A DNA stretch of 44,721 bases from positions 1 through 44,721 of the forward strand of contig JACPZX010000122.1 of NCBI GenBank assembly GCA_016195325.1. Direction: 5' to 3'. Below the pieces are notes generated by a model. That model did not search any database, was not told the DNA's origin, and worked only from the letters and a program-made list of their open reading frames with translations. Position numbers and translations under genes: made by a program. This document shows positions 31,637-40,578 of this stretch, piece by piece (within the stretch, counting starts at the first letter, position 1; each line of letters begins with the position of its first letter). This stretch comes from Acidobacteriota bacterium (GTDB taxonomy: Bacteria > Acidobacteriota > Polarisedimenticolia > JACPZX01).

Positions 31637-34510
31637 ATGGACGGCATACTGAGCGCGCCGATGGCACCTCGCGCTCTCGCTCGAACGCTTCTCCTCCCCG
31701 CGCTCGTGGCGGGTGCCTACTACGTCGCCGCCCGGTTTTCGCTCCTCCTCTCCCTCGAGGGGACGCTCGCCTCCCCTGTCTGGCCCCCGTCGGGAATTGC
31801 TCTCGCGATGATCGCGCTCTTCGGCCTTCGCGCCGCCCCCGGCATTTTCGCCGGCGCCTTCCTCGCCAACGCGCTGCCGATCATCGCCGCCGGGAGGATG
31901 GGAACGCCCGCGATCGCGCTGGCCGCCGGCGGCGTCGCCGCGGGGAACACGCTCGAGGCCGTCGCGGGGGGAATTCTTCTCGCCCGGTGGCTTCCCGATT
32001 GGCGGAAGCTCGACAGGATCGGGAGCGTCCTCTCCTTCTTCGCGGTGGCGCCACTCGCGTGCCTGATCGCCGCCGCGATCGGACCTCTCGTCCACTACGT
32101 CGCGGGGATCATCCCGCGAGAACTTCTCGGGACCGCGAGCCTCACGTGGTGGCTGGGCGACACGGTGGGGATGCTCGTGGTCACCCCGTTCGTCCTCGCG
32201 TGGTGGAGCGCGCGCGGCCAGACATGGAGCCGGCTGCGCGTGGCGGAAGGGACGGCTCTGGTCGTTCTCGCGGTCGCGGTGAGCCGGTTCGCGCTCGACG
32301 CGCCGAACGAGCTCACGCCCGCCGGACCGGCCCTCGAGTTCCTGGTCATCCCGTTCATGGTCTGGGCGGCGATCCGATTCGGAATCCTCGGCGCCGCGTC
32401 CGTCGTCGCCGCCATCGCGGGACTGGCGGTCTTGGAGACGGCGCGCGGCCAGGGGCTCTTCGCCGTGGACGGCTTGAACGCGTCCCTCCTGGGGCTCCAG
32501 GCGTACCTCGCGTTCGTGACGCTGACACTCCTGCTGATCGCGGCGCTCTCGGCCGAGAGGGAGCGCGAGCACCGCGACCGTGCGGCGCGGTCCCGGCAGC
32601 AGGCCGCACTCTCGCGCCTCGGCCGCTTCGCCCTCTCGGGGGCGAGCCTCGACCAGCTCGAGCATCTTGCCGACTCCATCGTTGCCGAGGAGGCGAGGGC
32701 GGGCGATCCCGCCGGGCGCAGCGCCGAGACGCACTTCGTCGAGGCGATCGACGACGTCGTGCAGGCGGCGCGCCGGCGCAAGGAGGCCGAGGAGGCCCTG
32801 CGCCACAAGACCGATCTCCTGCAGGTCCTCGCGAGCTCCATCTCGTCGTTCGTCGAGAAGCGGCGCTGGCTCGACGCCGCGAGCTGCCTCGTGTCCGGGG
32901 CCCAGGAGCTGACCGCAAGCGTCTGCGGCTTCTGGGGAGTCGTCGAGGAGTCGCACCTCCACATCCTCGCCCACAAGGACGCGAGTTCCGAGGTGGCGTT
33001 CGACACGCGGGTCGACCTTGCGTCGCTGCCGGAAGCGACGGGGGAGTCGATCGGCGGTGGAAGCGGCCTCCTCATCCTCCTCAGTCGAGTCATTCAGGGG
33101 GGCGAGGTCGTGGTCTGCAACGAGCCCATCCCGGGGCGCATTCCCGACGGACTGCCGTTCGGACAGGGCCCGATCGCGCGATTCCTCGGCGCGCCGATAA
33201 GGCAGGGGGGCGACGTCGTGGGGATGATCGCCGTCATCAACCGCGCGGGCGACTACCGGCCCGCCGATCGGACGACGATCGAGAGCCTCGCGAAGGCGGC
33301 GGCGATGCTCTACGACAGCTACCGCCGGGCGAGCCGCGAGAGCTCGCTCGAGGCGGCCCTCTCGCAGTCGCAGAAGATGGACGCGGTGGGCCGCCTCGCG
33401 GGGGGCGTCGCCCACGACTTCAACAACCTCCTCACCGTCATCATCGGCCACGCCGAGCACCTGATGGAGGAGTCCCGGGAGGACCCCGCGGCCTCCCGGA
33501 GCCTGAGGCAGATCACGCTGGCGGCGGAGCGGTCGGCGGGGCTCACGCGCCAGCTTCTGGCCTTCAGCCGCAAGCAGATCCTCCAGCCGAAAGCTCTGAG
33601 GCTGAACGACGTCGTGAGCGGGATCCTCGAGATGCTGCGACGCGTCATCGGCGAGGACGTGCACTGCGTCACGCGCCTCGATCCCTCGCTCCGATGGGTG
33701 AAGGCCGACCCGGGGCAGCTCGAGCAGGTGATCATGAACCTCGCGGTCAACTCCCGGGACGCGATGCCGGAGGGGGGGGAGATCTTCATCCGCACGGCAA
33801 ACGTCCGTGTGGACGAGCGAGCCCCCGAAGCGTCGCAGGGCCTTCCCCCCGGCGAGTACGTGAAGCTCACCTTCAGCGACACGGGGTGCGGCATGGACGC
33901 CGAGACGCGCGCCCACATCTTCGAGCCCTTCTTCACGACGAAGGGGCCGGGGCGCGGCACCGGGCTCGGTCTCTCGACGGTGTACGGCGTCGTGAAGCAG
34001 AGCGGCGGCTACATCTACGCCGAGAGCGCGGTCTCGAAGGGCGCGACGTTCAGCATCTTCCTCCCGCCCGTCGCGCCCCCTCCGCTCGAGATCGGCGCCG
34101 CCGAGCCGGCCGTCGAGATCCGCGGGGCCGGCGACGAGACGGTGCTCCTCGTCGAGGACGAGGAGCTCGTGCGCTCACTGCTGAAGACGACCCTCGAGCG
34201 GCAGCAGTACAGGATCCTCGAGGCGGGGAGCGCCGAAGAGGCCCTCGCGATCTGCCGGCGCGAGTCGGGGCCGATCGATCTCGTCATCACCGACATCGTC
34301 ATGCCGGGGATGAGCGGCTGGCAGCTCGTCGAGAAACTCCTCGAGGTCCGCCCCGGCGCGAACGTTCTCTACATGTCGGGGTACACCGAGCACTCGCTGC
34401 TCGGCGACGGCCGCACCCCCGCCGGCGCGCATTTCATCCACAAGCCGTTCGCCCCCGACTCGCTCTGCCGCGTCGTGCGGAAGATCCTCGACGGGGAGAC
34501 CGCGGCCTAG
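31637..34510 (+). CDS. Hybrid histidine kinase with MASE1 sensor and receiver domain
   Basis: 957 residues. An eight-helix MASE1-type membrane sensor occupies about 8-300 (YYVAARFSLLLSLEGTLASPVWPPSGIALA is the diagnostic opening). A helical linker and a GAF-like domain (about 400-560) follow. The HisKA domain has His593 (GGVAHDFNNLLTVI). The ATPase domain has MNLAVNSRDAMPEGG, DTGCGMD, FEPFFTTKGPGRGTGLGLS. The C-terminal receiver has VLLVEDEEL, Asp886 in VITDIVMPG and HKPF. It autophosphorylates and passes phosphate to its own receiver. No separate response regulator gene is adjacent. ATGs at 31637 and 31661 are both possible; neither has a good Shine-Dalgarno. Confidence 0.94.
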   Translation: MDGILSAPMAPRALARTLLLPALVAGAYYVAARFSLLLSLEGTLASPVWPPSGIALAMIALFGLRAAPGIFAGAFLANALPIIAAGRMGTPAIALAAGGVAAGNTLEAVAGGILLARWLPDWRKLDRIGSVLSFFAVAPLACLIAAAIGPLVHYVAGIIPRELLGTASLTWWLGDTVGMLVVTPFVLAWWSARGQTWSRLRVAEGTALVVLAVAVSRFALDAPNELTPAGPALEFLVIPFMVWAAIRFGILGAASVVAAIAGLAVLETARGQGLFAVDGLNASLLGLQAYLAFVTLTLLLIAALSAEREREHRDRAARSRQQAALSRLGRFALSGASLDQLEHLADSIVAEEARAGDPAGRSAETHFVEAIDDVVQAARRRKEAEEALRHKTDLLQVLASSISSFVEKRRWLDAASCLVSGAQELTASVCGFWGVVEESHLHILAHKDASSEVAFDTRVDLASLPEATGESIGGGSGLLILLSRVIQGGEVVVCNEPIPGRIPDGLPFGQGPIARFLGAPIRQGGDVVGMIAVINRAGDYRPADRTTIESLAKAAAMLYDSYRRASRESSLEAALSQSQKMDAVGRLAGGVAHDFNNLLTVIIGHAEHLMEESREDPAASRSLRQITLAAERSAGLTRQLLAFSRKQILQPKALRLNDVVSGILEMLRRVIGEDVHCVTRLDPSLRWVKADPGQLEQVIMNLAVNSRDAMPEGGEIFIRTANVRVDERAPEASQGLPPGEYVKLTFSDTGCGMDAETRAHIFEPFFTTKGPGRGTGLGLSTVYGVVKQSGGYIYAESAVSKGATFSIFLPPVAPPPLEIGAAEPAVEIRGAGDETVLLVEDEELVRSLLKTTLERQQYRILEAGSAEEALAICRRESGPIDLVITDIVMPGMSGWQLVEKLLEVRPGANVLYMSGYTEHSLLGDGRTPAGAHFIHKPFAPDSLCRVVRKILDGETAA

Positions 34511-35439
34511 AAGAAGGCCTTCGCGAGCCTCTTCCCGCGCGAGAAGCCGAGCCGCGTCTTCCACCGGCTCCGATCCAGGAGCGCCTTGATGTCGTCCGCG
34601 CGGGCGGCCGTGGCCCGCTCCCCCTCCGGCACCAGCGAGATCGCCTCCACGAAGTCGGCCCAGTGGACGTGATCGACGCGCGGATGGATGACGACGTCGG
34701 CGAGGCGCGCGTGAAAATTCCTCAGGGCGTCCGCCCGGATCGCGTTGGCCCGGATCATGATGTCGAGCCCTTTCTTCAGCTCCTTCGTGTCGTCGATCTC
34801 GCGCGAGATGTCCACGGCGATCACCATGTCGGCGCCGAGCCGGAAGGCCTCGATGACGGGGAGCTTGCTCACCCATCCTCCGTCGATGAGCGTCCGGCCC
34901 GAGACCTCGATCGGCGTCATCAGCCCGGGGATCGCGCTCGACGCGCAGATCGCCTGGCGCATCGATCCCGAGGAGAGCAGCACCCCCTCGCCCGTCTCGA
35001 TGTCGGCCGCGACCGCGGCGAAGGGGATGCGGCAGTTCTCGATCTTCACGTCTTCGATGAGCGAGTAGATGTTGTGGAGGAAGTTCTCGCGCGAGATGAA
35101 CGAGCTCCGCGTCATCGAGAACGAGTAGAAGATCCCGCGCTTGATCATGTCGCTGACCGAGTAGAGGAGGCTCGGCTCATCGCGGCGCGAGTCCTTGATG
35201 AACTCGAACTCGGTGCGGCGGAAGTCGCGGCTCCTCACGAAGCGGCCGAACCTCTCCTCGACCTTCGTCGCGTCGCCGAGGATGGCGAAGGCGCCGCCGA
35301 CGAGCGAGCCGATGCTCGTGCCGACGATGAGGTCGATCGGGATCTGGCGCCTCTGCAGCTCCTTGAGGACCCCGATGTGGGCGAGGCCGCGCGCGGCGCC
35401 GCCGCCGAGAGCGAGCCCGACCTTGAACCCTTCCGCCAT
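34507..35439 (-). CDS. Patatin-like phospholipase (RssA/YchK type)
   Basis: 310 residues from the ATG at 35439, which follows GGAG; longer in-frame readings lack family similarity. Motifs in order: LALGGGAARGLAHIGVL (oxyanion hole), IVGTSIGSLVGGAF (nucleophile Ser in GTSIG), and LIDGGWVSKLPV (catalytic Asp in DGG). These are the Ser-Asp dyad enzymes that hydrolyse acyl chains of membrane lipids. There is no export signal, so it is probably cytoplasmic. Its stop codon and that of the histidine kinase share the palindrome CTAG, so the genes end tail to tail. A TATATATA tract lies upstream near 35491-35499. Confidence 0.93.
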   Translation of the reverse strand: MAEGFKVGLALGGGAARGLAHIGVLKELQRRQIPIDLIVGTSIGSLVGGAFAILGDATKVEERFGRFVRSRDFRRTEFEFIKDSRRDEPSLLYSVSDMIKRGIFYSFSMTRSSFISRENFLHNIYSLIEDVKIENCRIPFAAVAADIETGEGVLLSSGSMRQAICASSAIPGLMTPIEVSGRTLIDGGWVSKLPVIEAFRLGADMVIAVDISREIDDTKELKKGLDIMIRANAIRADALRNFHARLADVVIHPRVDHVHWADFVEAISLVPEGERATAARADDIKALLDRSRWKTRLGFSRGKRLAKAFF

Positions 35440-35556
35440 GAGGCGCCGTCTCCCGACCCCGCGAGCCCGTCTCGCGGCGGTGCGCCGGGTATATATATGT
35501 AGGGGCGACCGGACCGTCCACCCGGGAGGACGCACCTTCACGAGCCCCGGCGGGCT

Positions 35557-35565
35557 TGCTAGACT
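35557..35565 (+). promoter_or_regulatory. Promoter of the secreted TPR gene
   Basis: TGCTAGACT (extended -10) with TTCACG at 35537-35542, 17 bp upstream, as a four-of-six -35. The ATG at 35594 follows with GGAGGG before it. Confidence 0.55.
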
Positions 35566-35593
35566 TCCCGGTGACATTTCGGGAGGGTCACGC

Positions 35594-37219
35594 ATGACGC
35601 CTCGAACGATTGCCGCCGCGTTCCTGCTCGCTTCGACGCCCCTGCTCGCTGCCGACGCCTCCGCGCCCGGCGCCGTGCCGCTCTTCGACAACCTCGGCAC
35701 GTGGCACCACGCCGTCACGACGAAGGCACCCCTCGCGCAGAAGTACTTCGATCAGGGGCTGCGCCTGATGTACGGGTTCAATCACGACGAGGCGAGGCGG
35801 GCCTTCGACGAGGCGGCGCGCCTCGATCCCGACTGCGCGATGGCGTTCTGGGGGTCGGCGCTGACGCTCGGCCCGAACTACAACATGGCGATGGATGCCG
35901 AATCCGTGAAGTCCGCGTACGCCTCGATGAGGAAAGCCGTCGACCTCGCGCCGAAGGCGACCCCCGCCGAGCGCGCGTACATCGGCGCCCTCTCGAAGCG
36001 CTACGCCGACGATCCGAACGCCGACCGCAAGGCCCTCGACGCCGCGTACGCGGACGCGATGCGAGGCGTCGCGAAGAGCTTCCCGAACGATTCCGACGCC
36101 CTCACGCTCTTCGCGGAATCGATGATGGACCTGAGGCCGTGGGATCTGTGGACGAAGGACGGGAGGATGCAGCCGGGGACCGGCGAGATCATCGCGAGCC
36201 TGGAGGCCGCGCTGAAGGTGGCTCCGGACAATCCCGGGGCGAACCACTACTACATGCACGCCGTCGAGATGTCGCCGAACCCCGAGAAGGGGCTGGAGGC
36301 GGCCCTGAGGCTCCCGAAGCTGGTCCCCGGGGCAGGCCATCTCGTCCACATGCCGGGGCACATCTACATGCGGATGGGGCGCTACGGCGACGCCGCGGCG
36401 GCGAACGTCCCGGCCATCGAGGCCGACCGCAAGTACATCGCGGCGGCGAACCCGCCGGGGATGTACCCGATGATGTACTACCCCCACAACATCCACTTCC
36501 TCTGGTCGGCCTCGATGATGGCCGGGCGCAGCGCCGACGCGCTGAAGGCGTCGAAGGAGCTCGAGGAGGCGGTGCCCCTCGAAGCCATGAAGGCGATGCC
36601 GATGCTCGAGTACTTCACGGGGACGACGCTCTTCACGCGCATGCGCTTCGGACGGTGGGACGAAGTCCTCGCTCTCCCGGCCCCGGCGCCCGAGCTGAAG
36701 TACGCGACGGCGATCTGGCACTACGCGCGCGGCGTCGCCTTCGCGGCAAAGGGGGACCGGGCCTCTGCGGTGAAGGAGCAGGCAGCTTTCGACGCGTCCG
36801 TCGCCGCCGTTCCTCCCGATTCTCAGCTCGTCAACAACTCCGCGGGGAATCTGATCAAGGTGGTGCGCCCGCTCCTCGCCGGGGAGATCGCGGCGCGAAC
36901 CGGCGATCCCGGCGCGGCGATCGCCAGGCTGGAGGAGGCGGTCGCGGCCCAGGACGCCCTGACCTACGACGAGCCGCCGCCGTGGTTCTACCCGGTCCGC
37001 GAGACTCTGGGGGCGGCGCTGATCGCGGCTGGGAAATGGCCCGAGGCGGAGGCGGTCTACCGGAAGGATCTCGAGATCAATCCCGAGAGCGGCTGGTCGC
37101 TCCACGCCCTCGCGCTGTGCCTCGATCACCGCAAGGCCGCGGAGGCCGCGCCGGTGAAGGCGCGCTTCGAGAAGGCGTGGGCGACCGCGGACGTGAAGCT
37201 CGCCGGGGCGACGCCCTGA
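35594..37219 (+). CDS. Secreted TPR-repeat protein
   Basis: 541 residues. A signal peptide (TIAAAFLLASTPLLAADA) is followed by FDNLGTWHHAVTTKAPLAQKYFDQGLRLMYGFNHDEARRAF, an opening common to exported TPR proteins in soil bacteria. Several TPR-like helix pairs follow, interrupted by His/Met-rich stretches (GANHYYMHAVEMSP; GHLVHMPGHIYMRMGRYGD; MYPMMYYPHNIHFLW). These stretches could bind a metal or heme, but no CxxCH is present. The catalytic or binding role is unknown. A 9-bp hairpin overlaps its stop codon at the junction with the convergent SGNH-like gene. Confidence 0.88.
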   Translation: MTPRTIAAAFLLASTPLLAADASAPGAVPLFDNLGTWHHAVTTKAPLAQKYFDQGLRLMYGFNHDEARRAFDEAARLDPDCAMAFWGSALTLGPNYNMAMDAESVKSAYASMRKAVDLAPKATPAERAYIGALSKRYADDPNADRKALDAAYADAMRGVAKSFPNDSDALTLFAESMMDLRPWDLWTKDGRMQPGTGEIIASLEAALKVAPDNPGANHYYMHAVEMSPNPEKGLEAALRLPKLVPGAGHLVHMPGHIYMRMGRYGDAAAANVPAIEADRKYIAAANPPGMYPMMYYPHNIHFLWSASMMAGRSADALKASKELEEAVPLEAMKAMPMLEYFTGTTLFTRMRFGRWDEVLALPAPAPELKYATAIWHYARGVAFAAKGDRASAVKEQAAFDASVAAVPPDSQLVNNSAGNLIKVVRPLLAGEIAARTGDPGAAIARLEEAVAAQDALTYDEPPPWFYPVRETLGAALIAAGKWPEAEAVYRKDLEINPESGWSLHALALCLDHRKAAEAAPVKARFEKAWATADVKLAGATP

Positions 37220-37237
37220 GGCTGTCGTGCTTCAGGG
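37214..37237. terminator. Hairpin at convergent stop codons
   Basis: CCCTGAGGC pairs with GCTTCAGGG (one G-U) around a six-base loop. It covers the stop of the TPR gene and touches the stop of the convergent SGNH-like gene 12 bp away. No T-tract follows. Confidence 0.45.
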
Positions 37238-38578
37238 GCAAGGAGCCGTCGCATCGAGATTCGTGCGCGGCGTCGGGGTTGCGAAGTTGTCGCCAAATGT
37301 CCCCGCCCCACACGAATTCCTCCCCCGGATGAGGTAGTAGACACCGTCGCCGACGGCGGGGTCGGCTACGGGATCGACCAGCGACGCGGCCGCGAGTCCC
37401 GACGCCGCGCACGTGGCCGCGCTGAAGGACCTCGCCGACCGGAGATCGCTCAGGCTCCCCGAGACGATGTCGTGGACCGTCGCGGTCCCTGATGCCGGCG
37501 CGACGTTCGTCCAGCGGAGTGTCCGGACGGCACCGGCGACCTCGAAGGCGGCGTTCAGCACGTCGGGCGGAACGGAAAAAGCGCCGGCGTCGGTAGGCGC
37601 GCAGTCGGCGAACCAGCGTCTCGCGACGGCGTCGCCGAAGAAGAAGCCCTTCAGCATCGCGTCGACCTTGTCGACACCCGTCGTCGCCGGATGCGTCCCG
37701 TCGGATTGGAGGTCTGCGCACTGCCAGATCAGCCCGTCGCTTCTCGGCGCGAGGCCGTCGGCCCACAGGTACGGGCCCCAGGAGAGCCATGGCGCCGTGA
37801 CGGGACCACGCGCCGGATCGAAGTTGAGAGCGCCCGAACCCGCGAGTTGGGATTCGATGAGCCACTTCGACGCGAACCCCGACTGGTAGGCGAAGGGCTC
37901 GGGGTTCAGGGTGGACGTCGCGTAGCCGGCGTAGATGCGGCTCGAGAGGTAGACCTGCCGCGTGTTCGGGTACCGCGACTTGAGGGTCTGGACGATGGTC
38001 TGCAGCTCCCCCTGGAGCTTCTGGGCATCCTGGGGGAACGGGAGAGTGGGGCTCGCGTCCGCTTCCTTCAGCCAGATCGCCTGCACCTGGAGCGGCGTGA
38101 CGCCGGCCGCGGCGAGGCGCTGATCGACGGTGGTCCAGAATGTCGCGTTCTGGTTCGGATCGACGACGCGATCGGCGCTCCAACCCCCCTGCGCGCCGTC
38201 GACGATCTTCACGGCCGGATTCCGGTTCGGGTCCGAGGCCTCGAGCTGGACGAACTTCGAGAATTCCTGCGTCGTGTTCGACATGCCGATCGAGAGGAGC
38301 ACGATGCGGCCGGCGGAGGACGTGAGCCCATTGGGATCGAGAAGGACCAGCCGCGCGAAGAGATCGGCGCTCACGTCGTGCGCGGCCGGTCGGGTGGAAG
38401 CGCCCCCCGGGTACAGGCCTCCCTGGAATCCGAGGTAGGAGCCTGCGCCGAGGTCGTTCAGCGGAATGAACCCGACCGAAGTCGCGGAGCAGTTCGACGC
38501 GGACGCGCGCGAGGCCCCCGCCGCCATCAGGGCCAGCGCCACAATGAGACTACTGAGTCGCCTCGGGTTTGCGGCCAC
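37232..38578 (-). CDS. Secreted SGNH-hydrolase-like protein
   Basis: About 448 residues. Signal peptide (LIVALALMAAGASRASA), then LLSIGMSNTTQEF, a possible block I with Ser as in SGNH esterases, and much later SDGTHPATTGVDKV, the DxxH of block V. IWLKEADASPTLPF and VYLSSRIYAGYA fit the central strands. The C-terminal 130 residues are a fibronectin/Ig-like region with several cysteines. Carbohydrate or acyl ester hydrolysis is plausible, but the block II and III residues are not clear. I prefer the GTG at 38578, preceded by GGAG at seven bases, over the GTG at 38599. Either overlaps the cytochrome gene end. Confidence 0.68.
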   Translation of the reverse strand: MAANPRRLSSLIVALALMAAGASRASASNCSATSVGFIPLNDLGAGSYLGFQGGLYPGGASTRPAAHDVSADLFARLVLLDPNGLTSSAGRIVLLSIGMSNTTQEFSKFVQLEASDPNRNPAVKIVDGAQGGWSADRVVDPNQNATFWTTVDQRLAAAGVTPLQVQAIWLKEADASPTLPFPQDAQKLQGELQTIVQTLKSRYPNTRQVYLSSRIYAGYATSTLNPEPFAYQSGFASKWLIESQLAGSGALNFDPARGPVTAPWLSWGPYLWADGLAPRSDGLIWQCADLQSDGTHPATTGVDKVDAMLKGFFFGDAVARRWFADCAPTDAGAFSVPPDVLNAAFEVAGAVRTLRWTNVAPASGTATVHDIVSGSLSDLRSARSFSAATCAASGLAAASLVDPVADPAVGDGVYYLIRGRNSCGAGTFGDNFATPTPRTNLDATAPCP

Positions 38579-39350
38579 GCACCCACTCCACGTACGCACG
38601 GATCTTCTCGCACTCGTCGTCCGAGAGTATACCGCGATAGGCGGGCATCTTCAGCACCTGTTCGTCGAGAAAATGCGCGGCGGCGGGGTTGTTGCGGAAC
38701 CTCTTGATCTCCCCCTCCCTCACCCACTCGCGGAACTCGTCGGGGCTTCGCACCAGTTCAGCGTAATCCGACGAGTCCCACGCCGGGATGTATCCCTTGA
38801 GGGAGCCGGGATTCCTCACGAGGCCACGCCCCTCGGGGCCGTGGCAGCCGAAGCAGCCGTTCTCGACGGCGACCGTGCGGCCGGCGGCGGCCGCTCCGTC
38901 GGGCGGAGGGAAGGCCCCGGAGACGGTTTGGACGTAGGCGACGAGATCGTCGAGGTCCTGGGCAGCCGCGACTTTCCCGTACGCCGGCATCGACAGGAGC
39001 TGCGTCGTGCTCCGGTCGTGATCGGGGTGGTCGACGAGGCGCTTGGGCGCGCCGTTCACGATCCACTCGCGGATCTCGGACGGGCTCTCGTTGTACATCG
39101 CGTAGGTGCCGCCCACCCACGGCGGGACGTCGCCATCCCTCGACCCGGGGTTGGCGATCCCCCGCACCCCCTCGGGGCCGTGGCAGCCGAAGCAGCCGAG
39201 GCGGTCCGCGACGTCGCGCCCCCTCAGCGCCGCGGAGGCTCCGCGGGCGCGCGACGTGTCGCGCAGGCGCGCCACGGCGAGGAATCCCCCCTCGACGGCC
39301 GCGATCAGAAAGAAAAGGGCGGCCACCGAGGCCGCCCGGCTGGATCTCAT
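38550..39350 (-). CDS. Membrane-anchored diheme cytochrome c
   Basis: About 266 residues. An N-terminal hydrophobic anchor (VAALFFLIAAVEGGFLAVA), then two cytochrome c domains in tandem, each with CFGCHGPEG for covalent heme (near 55 and 168, counting from the longer start) and a later MPAY whose Met is the likely sixth ligand (SMPAYG, KMPAYRG). The two halves align along their length, so the protein arose by internal duplication. Both halves also share EIREW/EFREW and IVNGAPKR/VREGEIKR. It carries electrons in the periplasm; the partner oxidase or reductase is not in the window. The start is ATG at 39350 or GTG at 39356. Confidence 0.93.
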   Translation of the reverse strand: MRSSRAASVAALFFLIAAVEGGFLAVARLRDTSRARGASAALRGRDVADRLGCFGCHGPEGVRGIANPGSRDGDVPPWVGGTYAMYNESPSEIREWIVNGAPKRLVDHPDHDRSTTQLLSMPAYGKVAAAQDLDDLVAYVQTVSGAFPPPDGAAAAGRTVAVENGCFGCHGPEGRGLVRNPGSLKGYIPAWDSSDYAELVRSPDEFREWVREGEIKRFRNNPAAAHFLDEQVLKMPAYRGILSDDECEKIRAYVEWVRGRKPEATQ

Positions 39351-39369
39351 CGTCACCGGATTCCCGCCC

Positions 39370-39732
39370 CTACTTCGAGGGCGTGACCTTCTCGATGTAG
39401 AAGACCTTCGCGCCGCCTCGCTCGTACCACGACCCCTCGACGGTGACCTTCTTCGCGACGTGCTCTATCAGGAGGGCGTTCGCCGTCTCGTCGTCCTTCG
39501 CGCTCGCCACCATGACGACCTTGCCGTCGTCGGTGAGGAGGGCGAGCGGAACGCCGCGCTTCGCGCACCCGCCGGCGCAGCCGGAGTGCTCGCTGCCGTG
39601 CGAACCGGACTTGACGTAGCAGGCCGAGTCGATGACCTCGCCGCTGACCGACGCCTTGTCGGCCGCCTTCAGCAGGCCGCCGCCGAGGCTAAGAGCCGCG
39701 ACGAGGGCCGGGATCCACATGCTTCTTCTCAT
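39370..39732 (-). CDS. Small exported protein with Cys/His motif
   Basis: 120 residues from the ATG at 39732, which follows GGAGGT by six bases. Signal peptide (WIPALVAALSLGGGLLKA), then SGEVIDSACYVKSGSHGSEHSGCAGGCAKRGVPLALL, whose three cysteines and two histidines could bind a metal or heme. The end is a small beta-domain (KVVMVASAKDD; KVTVEGSWYERGGAKVFYIEKV). I have seen this type repeatedly in soil bacteria without a proven function. It is the first gene of a set with the diheme cytochrome and the SGNH-like protein. Confidence 0.8.
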   Translation of the reverse strand: MRRSMWIPALVAALSLGGGLLKAADKASVSGEVIDSACYVKSGSHGSEHSGCAGGCAKRGVPLALLTDDGKVVMVASAKDDETANALLIEHVAKKVTVEGSWYERGGAKVFYIEKVTPSK

Positions 39733-39791
39733 CTTTGAACCTCCGTGACCGGGTCGAGACCTCGCCGAGCTGGTCGACACCGAATGTGGGG

Positions 39792-39800
39792 AGGCTAGCA
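39792..39800 (-). promoter_or_regulatory. Extended -10 of the Cys/His-rich protein and cytochrome genes
   Basis: On the minus strand: TGCTAGCCT, 59 bp before the ATG at 39732. It lies back to back with the extended -10 of the glycosyltransferase, making a compact divergent promoter. Confidence 0.5.
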
Positions 39801-39813
39801 CAGCCGCCGGGCG

Positions 39814-39822
39814 TGCTACGCT
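39814..39822 (+). promoter_or_regulatory. Extended -10 of the glycosyltransferase gene
   Basis: TGCTACGCT, 20 bp before the ATG at 39843. No clear -35 is present. Confidence 0.5.
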
Positions 39823-39842
39823 GTCCCCTCTTCGGAGTCGAG

Positions 39843-40547
39843 ATGCCTCAGAGCCCGCCCATCTCGGTCATCGTCCCCACCCTGAACGAGCAGGGACTCA
39901 TAGGCCGATGTCTCGAATCGCTCGCGCGCACTCTGCCGGGGGCGGAGATCCTCGTCGCCGACGGCGGAAGCCGAGATCGCACGCGGGAGATCGCCGGCCG
40001 ATTCGAGGCGTCAGGGGTGAGGCTGCTGAGAGCGGCGCCCGGGCGCGGGCCGCAGATGAACGCGGGGGCCGCCGCCGCGACGGGAAGCATCCTGCTCTTC
40101 CTGCACGCCGACGTGACGCTACCGGAGGCGGCCGGGCGGTGGATCGACGAAGCGCTCGGGGATCCGGGGGTCGTCGCGGGGGCCTTTCGCACGCACACCG
40201 TCGCGGAATCGCTCCCGGCCGCGCTGCGCCCGATCCTGAGGCTCGCGGACGTTCGCAGCCGCTGGTCGGGGCTCCCGTACGGCGATCAGGCCCTCTTCGT
40301 GCGCGCGGAGGTCTTCCGCCGCGCCGGCGGGTTCGCCGGGATCCCGCTGATGGAAGATCTCGATCTGTCGCGGCGTCTGCGCCGGCATGGAAAGATCCGG
40401 ACCGTCCCCGCGGAGGTGACGGTCTCGGCGCGGCGTTTCGTCGCGAGACCGGTCAGCTCCGCCGTCACGATGAGCCTCTTCCCGATCCTGTTCCGGATGG
40501 GGGTCTCGCCGTGGTGGCTGGCCCGGATGTACGGCAACCCGAGATGA
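39843..40547 (+). CDS. Family-2 glycosyltransferase (TIGR04283-like)
   Basis: 234 residues. PPISVIVPTLNEQGLI and ILVADGGSRDRT form the nucleotide-sugar site. GRGPQMNAGAAAATGSILLFLHADVTLPE is the signature of the TIGR04283 group, with HAD in place of the usual DxD. LMEDLDLSRRLRRHG supplies the acceptor-site ED. The C-terminus has one hydrophobic segment (SLFPILFRMGVSPWWLARM) that may sit in the membrane. The family is often found near radical-SAM arsenosugar-type genes, which are not seen here. The transketolase gene begins 31 bp downstream on the same strand. Confidence 0.9.
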   Translation: MPQSPPISVIVPTLNEQGLIGRCLESLARTLPGAEILVADGGSRDRTREIAGRFEASGVRLLRAAPGRGPQMNAGAAAATGSILLFLHADVTLPEAAGRWIDEALGDPGVVAGAFRTHTVAESLPAALRPILRLADVRSRWSGLPYGDQALFVRAEVFRRAGGFAGIPLMEDLDLSRRLRRHGKIRTVPAEVTVSARRFVARPVSSAVTMSLFPILFRMGVSPWWLARMYGNPR

Positions 40548-40578
40548 ACGACGAGTGGACCCGATGGAGGGAGCGCGC

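Noticed and set aside
35491-35499. TATATATAT tract as the patatin promoter
   Set aside because: AT-rich island in a divergent gap, but no extended -10 or -35 could be placed for the minus strand; left as a note only.
31570-35502. A very long plus-strand open frame (about 1,310 codons) overlapping the histidine kinase and patatin genes
   Set aside because: Arg/Gly-rich translation without family motifs. It is a high-GC shadow of the real kinase frame, whose domains are complete.
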